DNA of 47,060 nt from Stentor coeruleus (taxonomy: Eukaryota; Ciliophora; Heterotrichea; Heterotrichida; Stentoridae): contig MPUH01000539.1 of assembly GCA_001970955.1 (NCBI GenBank), positions 1-47,060 of the forward strand, written 5' to 3'. This document shows, piece by piece, positions 1 through 11,900 of the stretch. A program made the translations under genes and the position numbers. Under the pieces are notes generated by a model that was not told where the DNA came from, searched no databases, and was given only the letters and a program-made list of their open reading frames with translations. The stretch's first letter is position 1, and each line of letters begins with the position of its first letter.

Positions 1-3000
1 AGCATACAGAGTTTGTTACAACAGGGAGTTTTTTTCATGGATCAGAATACCACTCTGCAGTTTTTTCTGGTGTACAGTTTTTCTACAACTTTGCTTTTTC
101 TAACTTACAATCCTCAACTACAGGAAGTCTTATTTACTCATATAATCAAATAGGCACAATAACAATTTCAGAATGTTCTTTTGAATACAATTATGTTAAC
201 AATCTTATCTACATCGATGTATCTTCACTTTCTTATTCAGATTACAATGCTGTGCAGGGTGTTAGTGTCGCATATAATCAAACTCACTTCCAATTAAATT
301 CTTCAAGTTTTAATCATAACTATGCTTCAAACCACTTTATCTATTATTACATGACAAAAACAGTTCACAATATCCAAATTGCAAACGTTAAAATGAATGA
401 TACTATAGTTGGCCTTAGTGGAATCATAGTAATTAATAACATTGGAAGCCTTAAAACTTCAGATTCTCTTGAACAAACCATTAAAATCCTCTCAGATAAT
501 GAAATAATAAATGTCATAATTCCTTCTAGATCAGTGATTATCGATGGATTATCAATTAGTTTAGGAAGATGTGGTGGTGTGGTTTTACAAATAGCATCAA
601 TGCCGAATATTTTCATAAGCAACTTAGTAATTTCTGATATCAAAGATGGGCAAAATGAAGATATAAAAAATATAATCAATGGATATTCATTATCCGGTCG
701 GTATTTATCTAAAGACCCACCTGATGTAGAAATACCAAAACTAACATGTACCTGTATAACATCTTTTACCTCTCTTTACTACCTTTATATGCAATTTATA
801 GAAATATCAAATGCAAGCTGCACAACAAATCAGGGAACATCTGGCTTGTATATTAATAAAATCAGTACAAATTTAACTATTGATAATGCTTATATTCATA
901 ATATTAACGATATTTCAACTGGACCTATAGCTTTTTATGTTGATGATACAGAAAAGGTTTATATAACTAACATATTTTTGGATAATATTACAAATCAAGA
1001 TTATGCTGTTTTAGAGTTTTATCAAGTTTCTGAAATAAATTTACAGAATTTTACAGGAAAAAATTTAGAAGCTGTTTATTCTGGGGTAAATTTATTTACT
1101 TCAGCTGAGATAATCAATGTAAACAATGCTAGTTTTTATGATTCGTATTCGAATTATGGTAATGGTGGATGTTTTGCTATTGAAGCATCATCTAAAGGTT
1201 TGATGATTATAATGAATAATATTCATTTAGAAAATTGTCGAGCAAATACTGGAAATGGAGCAGGGGTTTATTTAGATAGTATATCCACAACATCAAAAAT
1301 ATCGCTTGATATCATAAATATTTACGCTTTTGGTTGTTATTCTACAGATGGAGCTGTTTTTTATATATCAAGTAAAATTGTTTTTGATAGTGATCAAATA
1401 TCATCAATTATAAATTTTGAAGCTGAGTCGAGCAAAGCATATCAAGGAGGTATTATTTCTGATTACCATAAAGATGGACTTCTTTTGTTAAATTATATGC
1501 ATTTCATTAACAATTGGGGTTTTAACACAGGAATCTATAGTTTTTATTCTGTAAAATCCGAAATGCTTGCTGTCAAAAATTCGATCTTCGAATACTCAAC
1601 TTCTGTCGAAGGAATTTTTTCATTAAAATGCTTATCCGAAGGAAGTCTAGTAATATTTGAAAACATTACCGTTAACAATATTAGCGCCACAGTTTTTGAA
1701 TCTAATAAAATAGACATAAAAGTTATAAACTCAACCTTTTTAAATCTAGATTCAGTTGTTAATATAGAAAATAGTGCAAAAATTTATTTCCTTAACTGCA
1801 TTTTAACCAACATAATAAACTCCGTTATTTTAATATCATCAACTTCATATTTCGAATGTGATTATTGCATAGTCCAAAATTGTAAAAACACAATTTTAAC
1901 AGTCAAAGACAGTAGTACATTAAATATAAGAAATTCTGAGTTTTCAAATAATATCGCTTATTCAACAGCTATTCTATATTTATCTGGAAATATAAATAAA
2001 TTTATAAACAATATCACAAACACTATTTTTTATAATAATACAGCAACTTTAGGTGACTTAATTTTCTTGTCTAATACTTTAATAGAAATAAACGGTTGTG
2101 TTTTTAGAGAAAATTCATGCATATATACTGAATCATATTGGATATACTCATCTAATAGTAACTTGCTTATAAAAAATTCAGTATTTTATAATCAAACAGC
2201 TGCAGTATCTGGGAGTTTTATGTATTTACTAACTTCAACTACTGTAATCCAGTTTTCTAAGTTTAGTGAAGGACATTCTTATAAGAATGGTGGGGCAATT
2301 TATGTTAATGCTGGCTCAATTACCATTACTAAATGTAAATTCTGGCTTAATCAAGCAGATGCTGCAGGAGGAAATATTTATTTAGATAATTGTGAAGCGA
2401 CTATAGAACATTCAGAGTTTTATCAATGCAAAGCAATAACTGGAGATGCTATTTATGCTGAAAACAGCTTAATCCTTATTACAAATTCGTTGTTTTTTAA
2501 TTCAATGACCCTCTCAAATTCTCCTTCAGCAAGTATTATCACACAAAAAAAATCCCAACTAACAATCTCATATTCACAATTTAAAGATTCTTGGGGATCT
2601 GTAGGAGGTATAATCTCATATGATACAGGAGATGTCCTAATAGAAAACTCTCAATTTTACAATTTAAACATTACAGATTATGGCGCTGCAACTTTTATTG
2701 GAAGCACAGAAGCATATAATGTTATTATAAAAAATTCAATATTTACTCATAATAACTCAACAGGTAATGGTACAGCAATACATATAGAAAATGCTATATT
2801 AGAAATGATAGACACTGAAGTTTCTTATAACTCAGCACAAGTTAATGGAGGAGGACTTTATTTAGTAACACCAAGTTGTTCATCTTGTGAATTTTATATA
2901 AGTGGAAATTCAAAGATTGTAAATAACAGTTGTGTAAAAGAAGGAGGGGGGATAAAATGGTTAGACTTTAAGCCAGTTATTGAAGATACTGTGATAATTG

Positions 3001-5204
3001 ATAATAATACTGCAGAATATGGGGCTGATTTTGCTAGTAAAGCATCTTATTTGGATTTTAATGAGAGAAAACTTAATGAAATTTCTGTGATTGGAATCCT
3101 GAGTGGACTCGCTCCAGGTCAAGTTTATACTGAGATTATTGAAATTTATCTTTATGACCCTGATGGGAATATAGTAAAAACAGACAGTTCTAGTCAGATT
3201 ATTTTAACATGTTTAAATCCAGATAGTTTGTATTATGTATCTGGAAATACAATATTTACAGCAGATCAAGGGAAGTTTTCAATAGGAGGTTTTATCCCAA
3301 GTGGACCTCCAGGACAAAATATGAGTCTTATAATAACAACATCAGGAATAACTGAATCAGAAAATGACCCAAATGTTTCAAAATCTGTAATTCTAGATAT
3401 ATATTTTAGAGAATGCATTAATGGAGAAGCTATTAGTAGTTCATCATGCAATCCATGTCCTACAGGAAAATATCTTATAACTCCAGCGGATGCTTGCAAA
3501 TCATGTCCAACAGGTGGAATATGTAAAGGAAAAGATGTTATAATATCTGAAGCAGGATATTGGAGATCAGATCTTTTATCAGAAATTGTTTATGCTTGTG
3601 AAGTATCTGAAGCATGTTCAGGAGGTGATGAAAATAACTTCTTAGGATACTGTTATGAAGGGTATACTGGGATTTTATGCAAATCATGTGAAAATGGGTA
3701 TTCAAAAAGCACATCTTCTAAATGTAAAAAGTGTCCTAACCAAACTGCAAATATAGCAATTTTAATATCGTTTTTAGTTTTAATTGTGATTATTGCTATT
3801 ATTTTAGTGCATACAACCTTGAAAACTGCTTTTAGTAATAAAGATTTGCATTCAATTTATATCAAAATTTTAACGAACTATTTGCAACTGGTTTTTTTAA
3901 CTGCACAGTTTAATTTAGATTGGCCTGATTATGTTATAAACCTTTTCGATGTACAAAAATCAGCTGCATCTTTGTCTGAACAGCTATTTTCTATTGATTG
4001 TTATATTGGCACGCAACATTCTAAAAACTCTCTAAATGCTTATTATTATAAAATAGTATTCTATAGTTTCTTGCCAATAATAATATTTGTCATATCATTT
4101 TTTGTATGGCTTGCAATAAGTTTCATAAAAAACACTTATAAATACCTTCGTAGAGAATTATTCACCACTTTAGTTGTGCTGTTTTTTATAGTTTATCCAA
4201 ACATCGTCAAAGCTATGTTTTTAAATTATTATTGTATACAAGTTGACATGAAAGGAAAATTTCTTGATGAAAATACACAAATTGAATGTTGGAAAGATGA
4301 TCATTTGAAATACTCCTTAACAATTACCATTCCAGCAATTATTATTTGGATTTTAGGTGTTCCAACACTAGTTTTAATAAGAATAACTAAACAAAGACGT
4401 TTTCTACACAGAGATTATAATAAAGTTATATTTGGATTTATATACAACGGTTATAAAACAACTCATTTCTATTGGGAATTTGTCATCATGTATAGAAAAG
4501 TTATTATGATAGTTATATCTGTTTTTATGGCTAATGAGTCTACTTTAGTTCAAGCTTTAACTATTGTTTTGGTTTTACTTGGGTTTTTATTCATTCAATA
4601 TTCAAAAAAACCTTATTGTTTTTCTGAGTTAAATTATATGGAAACAGAAGCACTTTTTACTGCAACATTAACAATATATTGTGGGCTTTATTATCTTTCA
4701 AATGCACTAACTGAAAAGCTTAAATTGTTTTTGTTTATTATTATTGTACTTGGAAACTGTTATTTTATTATATATTGGATTTATTATATGATCCAAGCAT
4801 TAATTAATATTTTTATTAAGTATTTCCCTAGGATGAGATATGCTTTAAAGAAAGGTGATGCATATGATGAAAATTATAATTCAGAGGATATTTTCAAAGA
4901 AGGGATTTATATTAATGAAATAGAGGGGGCTAAGAATTATACTTTTATTAAAAAGAAAAATGAATTAAAGTATGTTAGAGTCCCTCATGATTTAAGTGGA
5001 TTAATGTCTTCTGTATTGAAGCATGATTTAGGAGTTTATAATAGTGATTCTGATTCAGGTATGTGGGTAAGTAATAAAGAGCATGATGAAATTAGTTCAT
5101 CTGAAAGAAATAATGAAGACCAAAATAAGGAAGAAAGTGATTCATCGATTTTAGTTATTACAGATGATAGAGGAAACCAGAAAGATTTATGCGATAGAAT
5201 ATAG
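1..5204 (+). CDS. Giant beta-helix / cysteine-rich / multi-TM surface protein, 3' part (partial, paralogue A)
   Basis: The reading frame is already open at base 3 and ends at TAG 5202-5204, so the true start lies outside the window; the first in-frame start-like codon, GTG at 252, is not a start. More than 1000 residues form Asn/Ser/Thr/Ile-rich strands with recurring 'NGGAIY' and 'NNSA'-type turns, typical of a right-handed parallel beta-helix (pectin-lyase-like) fold. A cysteine-rich stalk follows at about 3411-3745 (CxxC pairs, 'CPTGGICKGKD', 'GYWRS'), resembling the GCC2/GCC3 or growth-factor-receptor Cys-rich type. About 8-9 membrane segments lie at 3750-4830, then an acidic, Ser-rich cytoplasmic tail. 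It is a tandem duplicate of the next gene; I judge them around 65% identical in the stalk and first membrane segments by eye. Probable plasma-membrane receptor or adhesion protein; ligand unknown. Confidence 0.85.
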   Translation, partial: HTEFVTTGSFFHGSEYHSAVFSGVQFFYNFAFSNLQSSTTGSLIYSYNQIGTITISECSFEYNYVNNLIYIDVSSLSYSDYNAVQGVSVAYNQTHFQLNSSSFNHNYASNHFIYYYMTKTVHNIQIANVKMNDTIVGLSGIIVINNIGSLKTSDSLEQTIKILSDNEIINVIIPSRSVIIDGLSISLGRCGGVVLQIASMPNIFISNLVISDIKDGQNEDIKNIINGYSLSGRYLSKDPPDVEIPKLTCTCITSFTSLYYLYMQFIEISNASCTTNQGTSGLYINKISTNLTIDNAYIHNINDISTGPIAFYVDDTEKVYITNIFLDNITNQDYAVLEFYQVSEINLQNFTGKNLEAVYSGVNLFTSAEIINVNNASFYDSYSNYGNGGCFAIEASSKGLMIIMNNIHLENCRANTGNGAGVYLDSISTTSKISLDIINIYAFGCYSTDGAVFYISSKIVFDSDQISSIINFEAESSKAYQGGIISDYHKDGLLLLNYMHFINNWGFNTGIYSFYSVKSEMLAVKNSIFEYSTSVEGIFSLKCLSEGSLVIFENITVNNISATVFESNKIDIKVINSTFLNLDSVVNIENSAKIYFLNCILTNIINSVILISSTSYFECDYCIVQNCKNTILTVKDSSTLNIRNSEFSNNIAYSTAILYLSGNINKFINNITNTIFYNNTATLGDLIFLSNTLIEINGCVFRENSCIYTESYWIYSSNSNLLIKNSVFYNQTAAVSGSFMYLLTSTTVIQFSKFSEGHSYKNGGAIYVNAGSITITKCKFWLNQADAAGGNIYLDNCEATIEHSEFYQCKAITGDAIYAENSLILITNSLFFNSMTLSNSPSASIITQKKSQLTISYSQFKDSWGSVGGIISYDTGDVLIENSQFYNLNITDYGAATFIGSTEAYNVIIKNSIFTHNNSTGNGTAIHIENAILEMIDTEVSYNSAQVNGGGLYLVTPSCSSCEFYISGNSKIVNNSCVKEGGGIKWLDFKPVIEDTVIIDNNTAEYGADFASKASYLDFNERKLNEISVIGILSGLAPGQVYTEIIEIYLYDPDGNIVKTDSSSQIILTCLNPDSLYYVSGNTIFTADQGKFSIGGFIPSGPPGQNMSLIITTSGITESENDPNVSKSVILDIYFRECINGEAISSSSCNPCPTGKYLITPADACKSCPTGGICKGKDVIISEAGYWRSDLLSEIVYACEVSEACSGGDENNFLGYCYEGYTGILCKSCENGYSKSTSSKCKKCPNQTANIAILISFLVLIVIIAIILVHTTLKTAFSNKDLHSIYIKILTNYLQLVFLTAQFNLDWPDYVINLFDVQKSAASLSEQLFSIDCYIGTQHSKNSLNAYYYKIVFYSFLPIIIFVISFFVWLAISFIKNTYKYLRRELFTTLVVLFFIVYPNIVKAMFLNYYCIQVDMKGKFLDENTQIECWKDDHLKYSLTITIPAIIIWILGVPTLVLIRITKQRRFLHRDYNKVIFGFIYNGYKTTHFYWEFVIMYRKVIMIVISVFMANESTLVQALTIVLVLLGFLFIQYSKKPYCFSELNYMETEALFTATLTIYCGLYYLSNALTEKLKLFLFIIIVLGNCYFIIYWIYYMIQALINIFIKYFPRMRYALKKGDAYDENYNSEDIFKEGIYINEIEGAKNYTFIKKKNELKYVRVPHDLSGLMSSVLKHDLGVYNSDSDSGMWVSNKEHDEISSSERNNEDQNKEESDSSILVITDDRGNQKDLCDRI

Positions 5205-5977
5205 ACAATATTCTTTCATTTATAGTTTAATTTATTAAAAGCATGAAAATAGCATTAGTATTATAAAGTCAATGCTATTTGAGTAAAATTTACCAAAAAT
5301 ATTTCAATATCATTCACAGATAAAAATTTACTTATATTTTCCAGATTCTTGCTGATTTGCCTTATGCATAGTTACAAATGCTAAAGAATTATTAATATAA
5401 TATCTATTAGCAATGATATAAACAGTTTAGGGATTTATATTATAATTTATATCTTCGATATTAACAATTAATCAAAATTAACTAGTTTATCACAGAACTA
5501 TAATATAATATGCAAACTTCAAATAAAATAAGTAATAAAGATAGTAAATTTGAATGTTATAATCTCATATAAATTGTATATCAAAATTTAGGCTGCAAAT
5601 AAATCGAATGTATACAATAAGCATTTAGTATAAATACCTCGATTAATCTGATTGTACTAAAACTTATATTTAGTTATTTAAAAGTGTTAAACTGATAAAG
5701 AGTTTTTCCTATTGATATCTGGTTAGTATAAAAATACTTAAACAAAATTATATTGATAAGATTTTGATGAGGTGATTGATATTTCATCTATTATAACTCA
5801 AATGCATAAATTCATAGCATTATTTTCCCAATCATTAGGAATATTGTGTAATTTTTATTGTGAAAGCATATTCATTTTGATCAAGGTATGCAATAAATAT
5901 TTGAACCGAATTCAATTTATAACATGCTTTAAAGTCTTATGTATTAATTGTGTTTTTTATTAAAACGAATATAATAA
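5205..5977. other. Intergenic spacer between the two giant paralogues
   Basis: A 773-bp, very AT-rich spacer. I see no convincing gene. A 63-codon frame at 5772-5963 begins with a non-ATG codon, has no recognisable motif and was discounted. The only structure I noticed is the inverted repeat listed at 5247-5280. The 5' regulatory sequence of paralogue B must lie here. Confidence 0.6.
5247..5280. repeat. Inverted repeat downstream of paralogue A
   Basis: AAATAGCATT at 5247-5256 is perfectly complementary to AATGCTATTT at 5271-5280, with a 14-nt loop. It begins 43 nt after the stop codon, so in the transcript it would be a 3' UTR hairpin. A role in 3'-end formation is only inferred. I saw no equivalent after paralogue B. 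Confidence 0.35.
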
Positions 5978-8900
5978 ATGCTTTTTCTGACGATATTCAT
6001 TAGTGCTAACCTTATAGCAGCCCGCGACCTTTTCATCTGTGACGAATCATTCTGTCCAAGCAGTTGGGTAGGTGACGGTTGGTGTGATTCAGTCTGCATG
6101 AACAACGGCTGCAACTATGATTCTCAAGACACCTTTAGCTCCACATCTTCTGAAAGGTTTTTGTATTCTGACTGCTTTTATGATTGCATGGATTTCAATT
6201 GTGACTACTACTCTCTTGGTGATGGGACTTGTGATAGCGAATGCAATAACTATGAATGTGGCTGGGACTTAGGGGATTGTGGATATTGTTCAGATGGATG
6301 CACTATAGCCCTTCTTGAAAACAATTCTTGTGACTCTCAATGCAATAATTACTTATGCATGTATGATAATAATGGCTGTGGTTGGTGTGCTGAAGGATGC
6401 TTTTATGATGATTATTATGATACAGAATGCCAATCAGCTTGCAATGTTTATAATTGCAACTATGATAATTATTATTGCCTTGGTGTTTGCTCATCATATT
6501 GCCCAAGTGAATGGATTGGAGACAGTTACTGTGATTATTATTGTAATAATGCTGATTGTAATTATGATGGTGGCGATTGCGATTGTGATACTGGATGCAA
6601 TATAGATATATACTATGAAAGTGACTGTAGGTATACAAATGGGGTTATTGATGATCCATGTGCAACAGCAAATTGTTATTTTAAACATTATGCTTGTGGT
6701 TGGTGTAATGCAGGCTGTTTTTCAGACAATCTAGGAGATGGGATTTGTAATCAAGCTTGCAATGTTGAAGATTGCTATTATGATTTCGGTGACTGTGGGT
6801 GTAATGTTGGCTGCAGTACTCTATATTCTAATGGACAGTTTGCTTATGATGGAGGATGTAAAAAAGAATGTCTTATTCCTGAATGCGGATATAACATAGG
6901 AGTTTGTTCAGATGAAATAGCAATTCAATCAGCTATTCTCAATCAAATTATCAAAAAAAGTTGGTCTAAACAATATGATTCTACTCAATGTAGTGGTGAT
7001 TGTATAGATGCAACTTCTCAAACATATACTGAACTAAATCAATGCTCTAAAAGTGATGCTTGTAACTCAGATAAATGTCTTCATTGCTATGGAAATGTTG
7101 CTAATACTTTATTAAACTGTGTAAAAAGTGATGGAAGTAATTGTTTAATATGTGATACTATGATGGTCTTAGATCAATGTGTTTCTATAGTAGGAGATTG
7201 CCCTTTAGGTTATGAAGAAATAGATATTACTGGGTATTTCTTGCCATTAGAAAAATGGTGTTTTGTCAAAAATGAAAAAAATTCGATAAACAATTATAAA
7301 ATATTTTATGTCAGCCCATCTGAATCAGCAGATCCTGGTGATGGAAGTAAAGAATTGCCTATGGTATCTTTGTATTATGCATTAATCTCAGTTTATGCAT
7401 CATATACAAAAATTAAGCTAGATTATACTAAAGATCATTACTTGCAAGTTTACCCTAAAGATGCAACTTCTCTTTTTATAACTGATACCAAAAACCCTTT
7501 AAAAACTTCAAGCTGGTATAATTATGAAGAACTTTGGATTGAAAGCGATGATGAAAATTATAGAGCTGTAGTTTATTGGACCTCAGGAATGAAAATAACT
7601 CCATCAGCTAAAAAGTTTTATATCAGAAACATTGACTTTTATGGCACAAAAGTTCTTGATGACACTTGCGAACATGAATTTTGTTTGTATTGCCCTTATA
7701 CTCAAGGATCAGGTTCTGTATGGGTAGATGATAGAAATGAAAATATAAAACTTGAAGATTATGATAAATATGGAAAAACCTGCAATGATTATAGCTCAAC
7801 TATATTATTTGAATTTACTAATTCAGCAATACTTGAAAATGTTTTGTTTAATGGGTTTAGATATCAATTTAGTTCTTTAATCTTAGTTACAGGAAGTTTA
7901 CAACTTAAAAATGTTGACTTTCAAGGGATGCAAGCAAAAGCTAGTGGAAGTATCATAAAAATAACTTGTACTTCTGATTGCATAAATAGTGATTTTTATT
8001 ATGAAACAGGTGTTGTACAGGATTTAGGTGCTGGATATGAAGATATAGAGTTTGTTACAACAGGGAGTTTTTTTTATGGATCAGGATATCACTCTGCAAC
8101 TTTTACTGATGTTCAGTTTCTATATAACTTTGCGTTTTCTAATCTTCAGGCCTCAACAACTGGAAGTTTAATTTACTCCTACAACCAATTAGGAACAATC
8201 ACTATTTCATCTTGCAACTTTCAATACAACTACGTAAACAATCTAATATACATCGATGTGTCTTCATTAGTTTACTCAGATTATGACATCGAGCAAGGAG
8301 TTAGTGTAGCTTACAATCAAACCCATTTCCAATTAAAATCAACAACTTTTTCCCACAACTACTGTTCAAATTACTTTATCTATTATTATATGACTAAAAT
8401 AACCCATAATATTCAAATTGAAAATGTGCAAATCTTTGATGCTGTAGTCGGTAATAATGGCATTGTTGTTATAAACAATGGGGGAGCTCTAAAAACATCA
8501 GATAAAGTTGGGCAAATAGCTAAAGTTGTCGTAGGTGAAACAATCGAAAAAATCGAAATACCATCAAGGTCAGTTATCATAACTTCTCTATATATAACTT
8601 CAAGTAAATGTGGAGGTATAGCTTTACAAGTAACTACAATGCCAAATGTTTATATAAATGATTTGATTATTTCTAATATAAGAGATGGGGAAAATAAAGA
8701 TATAAAAGCTATAATAGATGCTTTTCATGTTTCAAATCGATATTTATCCTTACAACCTCCAGATATAGAAATTCCTTCATTAAATTGTACTCGTATAACA
8801 TCATTAACTGATATTTACTATCTTTACATGACAAAAATAGAAATATTTGATACTGGTTGTACAACAAATTGGGGTACCGCAGGTTTATACATTGACACCA

Positions 8901-11900
8901 TTAGTACAAATTTAACTCTTGATTCTTTATACATACACGATATAAACGATATATCAACTGAGCCAATAGGATGCTTTGTTAAAGAAATAGATAATACATA
9001 TATAAGCAATTTATACTTTGATAATGTGACAAATCAAGATTATGCTGTATTAGAATTTTATCAGGTTTTAAGTGTTAAACTTGATAATTTTACAGGGGAT
9101 TCATTAGAAGCTATGTACTCTGGAGTAAATTTATTTACATTAATTGAAGAACTAACTGTTACTAATGTGAGTATTTATAAATCGATATCTCAATATGGAA
9201 ATGGTGGATGTTTTGGTGTGCAAGCATCATCTCAAGGTTTAAATATTACAATGACAGATATCACATTGAGTTCTTGCCATGTAGAAACTGGAGAAGGGGC
9301 TGGGATTTATTTAAATAGCATATCAACAGGATCAGAAGTTTTGTTGAAAATTTTAGATATTTTTGTTTTAGGGTGTTATTCTATAGATGGAGCTGCAATT
9401 TATATTTCCAGCAAAGTAGTTTTTAATCAAGATGTTGACTCTGGAATAACTAATCTTTATGCTGCTGATAACTATGCTTATCAAGGAGGAATCATATCAG
9501 ATTATCATAATGATGGAGTTCTTGTATTAGACAATATGCATTTCCTTAATAATGAAGGTTTACATTCAGGTATTTATTGTTTTTATTCTTTAGATGTTGA
9601 GTTGCTGAATATTAAAAACTCGGTTTTTGAAAACTCAACATCTTATGAAGGAGTTTTTTCATTGAGATCCTTTGTTGAAGGTAGTTCAGTTATATTTGAA
9701 AACATAACAATGTATAATATTGCGGCTGTAGCTTTTGAAGCAACTAAGATTGATATAACAGTCTTGAATTCTTTTTTTATCAATATGTACTCAGCTGTTG
9801 GTGCAGATAACTATGCTAATGTTTATTTTGAAAATTGCACTATTGATTATATAATAAATACTGTCATTGTTGTATCGAAGAACTCATATTTTGAATGTAA
9901 TAATTGTTTGATTCAATATTGTGAAAATACTATTATGACAGTTAGTGATAGTAGTTCGATAAATGTAACTAGTTCTGAAATATCAAAAAACTCCGCTTAT
10001 TCTTCAGTTTTACTTTATGCTACAGGGAAGGCAACTGATAAAAAAAATACCCTTTTAAACAGTGTTTTTATGGAAAACTCAGCCGAAACCGATGGGATTA
10101 TTTACTTGTCTAATACTGAAGCTGAAATAACTGGATGCATATTTAAAGATAACAATTGTACTTATACAGACTACAACGGCATTTATTCATCAACAAGTAC
10201 TCTTTATATTCAAAATTCTGAGTTTTACTCCCAGACTGCAAGATATTCTGGTGGATTTATGTATTTACTTTCTTCAGAATCTATAATTGTCTCATCATTG
10301 TTTAGTGGAGGAATATCATATGAAAACGGAGGGGCAATTTATGCAAATGGAGGCACTTTGAGTATTTTAAATTGTGAATTTTGGCTTAATCAAGCATATA
10401 ATTATGGAGCAAGTTTATATTTAGATAGTTGTGATACTGATATAACCAGCACGTTGTTTTATGAAAATCAAGCTACAACAGGTGATGCTATTTATGCTAC
10501 AGGAACAAAATTAAATATTTTGAAATCTGAATTTTTTAACTCAATGACTTATTCAAGTACCTCAGCAGCAAGTGTTGCTTTAATGAGTAAATGCGATTTG
10601 TCTATTTATGATTCACAATTCAAAGACTCTTGGGGAACGGTTGGGGGTTTATATGCTGAGAATACAGGAAATGCTATTATAGAAAACTGTGAATTTTTTA
10701 ACTTAAACACGATTGAATATGGAGCAGCAACTTTTATCGGAGGCTCAGCTGAGTATAGTGTTTATGTAAAAAACTCGACCTTCTCATATAACAATTCAAC
10801 AGGAAATGGTACGGCGATGCATATAAAAAATGTAAGGTTTGAAATGATTGATACTGAAATTTCTCATAATAATGCTCAAATTAGTGGTGGAGGTCTTTAT
10901 TTGGTATCTCCTAACTGTGCAACATGCAAGTTTTATATAAAAGGAAGCTCGAAACTTGTTTATAATAGCTGCTTAAAGGAAGGAGGGGCAATAAAATGGC
11001 TAGATTCAAAACCTTTGATTAATGAAACAGTTTTAATTGAAAACAATACAGCTGAATATGGGGCTAATTTAGCTAGCAAAGCTACATCTTTAAACTATAA
11101 TAAAAGAATGTTATCATCAACAGTAATTGGATATCTTACAGAAATTCCACCAGGCCAATCTTATGGTGATTCTATAAATCTTTATCTATTCGACCCTGAT
11201 GGTAATATAGTAAAAACAGACAGTTCAAGCCAAGTTACTCTAACTTGTGCAGATAAAGATGTAACTTATTTTATGTCAGGAAGCACAACTTTTACAGCAT
11301 ATCAAGGTGAATTTTCTATCACTGGATTTGTCCCTAATGGTCCTCCAGGTTCAAGTATGAGTATACTTATAACAACATCTGGTATTGAAGTATCATCAAG
11401 TGAGCCTGATGTTTCAAATTCAGTTATGATAAATGTAACATTAAGAGATTGTATCAATGGAGAAGCAAAAGGTACTTCATCATGTACTCCTTGTACTTAT
11501 GGGAAATATCTTATTGAACCAGCTGAATCATGTAAAGCATGCCCTACTGGAGGTGTATGTTCAGGTAAAGATATAATTATATCATCATCAGGTTATTGGA
11601 GATCAAATCTTTTATCAGAAATTGTTTATGCTTGTCAGATATCTTCAGCATGTACAGGAGGTGATGATAACTATTTATTAGGTAATTGCAGCACTGGATA
11701 TAGCGATATTTTATGTCAATCTTGTGAAGTTGGGTTTTCTAGAGATACTGGGGGGAAATGTAGTAAATGTCCTGATAAAAGTACGAATGCTGTGATTTTA
11801 CTTGCATTTTTGGTACTTATAGTTTTTATTGCTGTTATTTTGGTTAAGACTACTTTAAAGTCAGCATTTGCTGCTAAGGCTTTGCATTCGATTTATATTA

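Noticed and set aside
252..5204. Giant gene A starting at codon 252
   Set aside because: Codon 252 is GTG, and the frame is open and homologous to paralogue B all the way to base 3, so the gene begins outside the window.
5772..5963. 63-codon frame upstream of paralogue B
   Set aside because: No ATG start, no motif, and no homologue in the matching position of paralogue A's known part.
6303..6688. Overlapping His/Asn- and Ile-rich frames on both strands over the Notch-like repeats
   Set aside because: They are products of the repetitive Cys/Asp/Asn/Tyr codons of the LNR region; the plus-strand LNR frame is conserved and complete.
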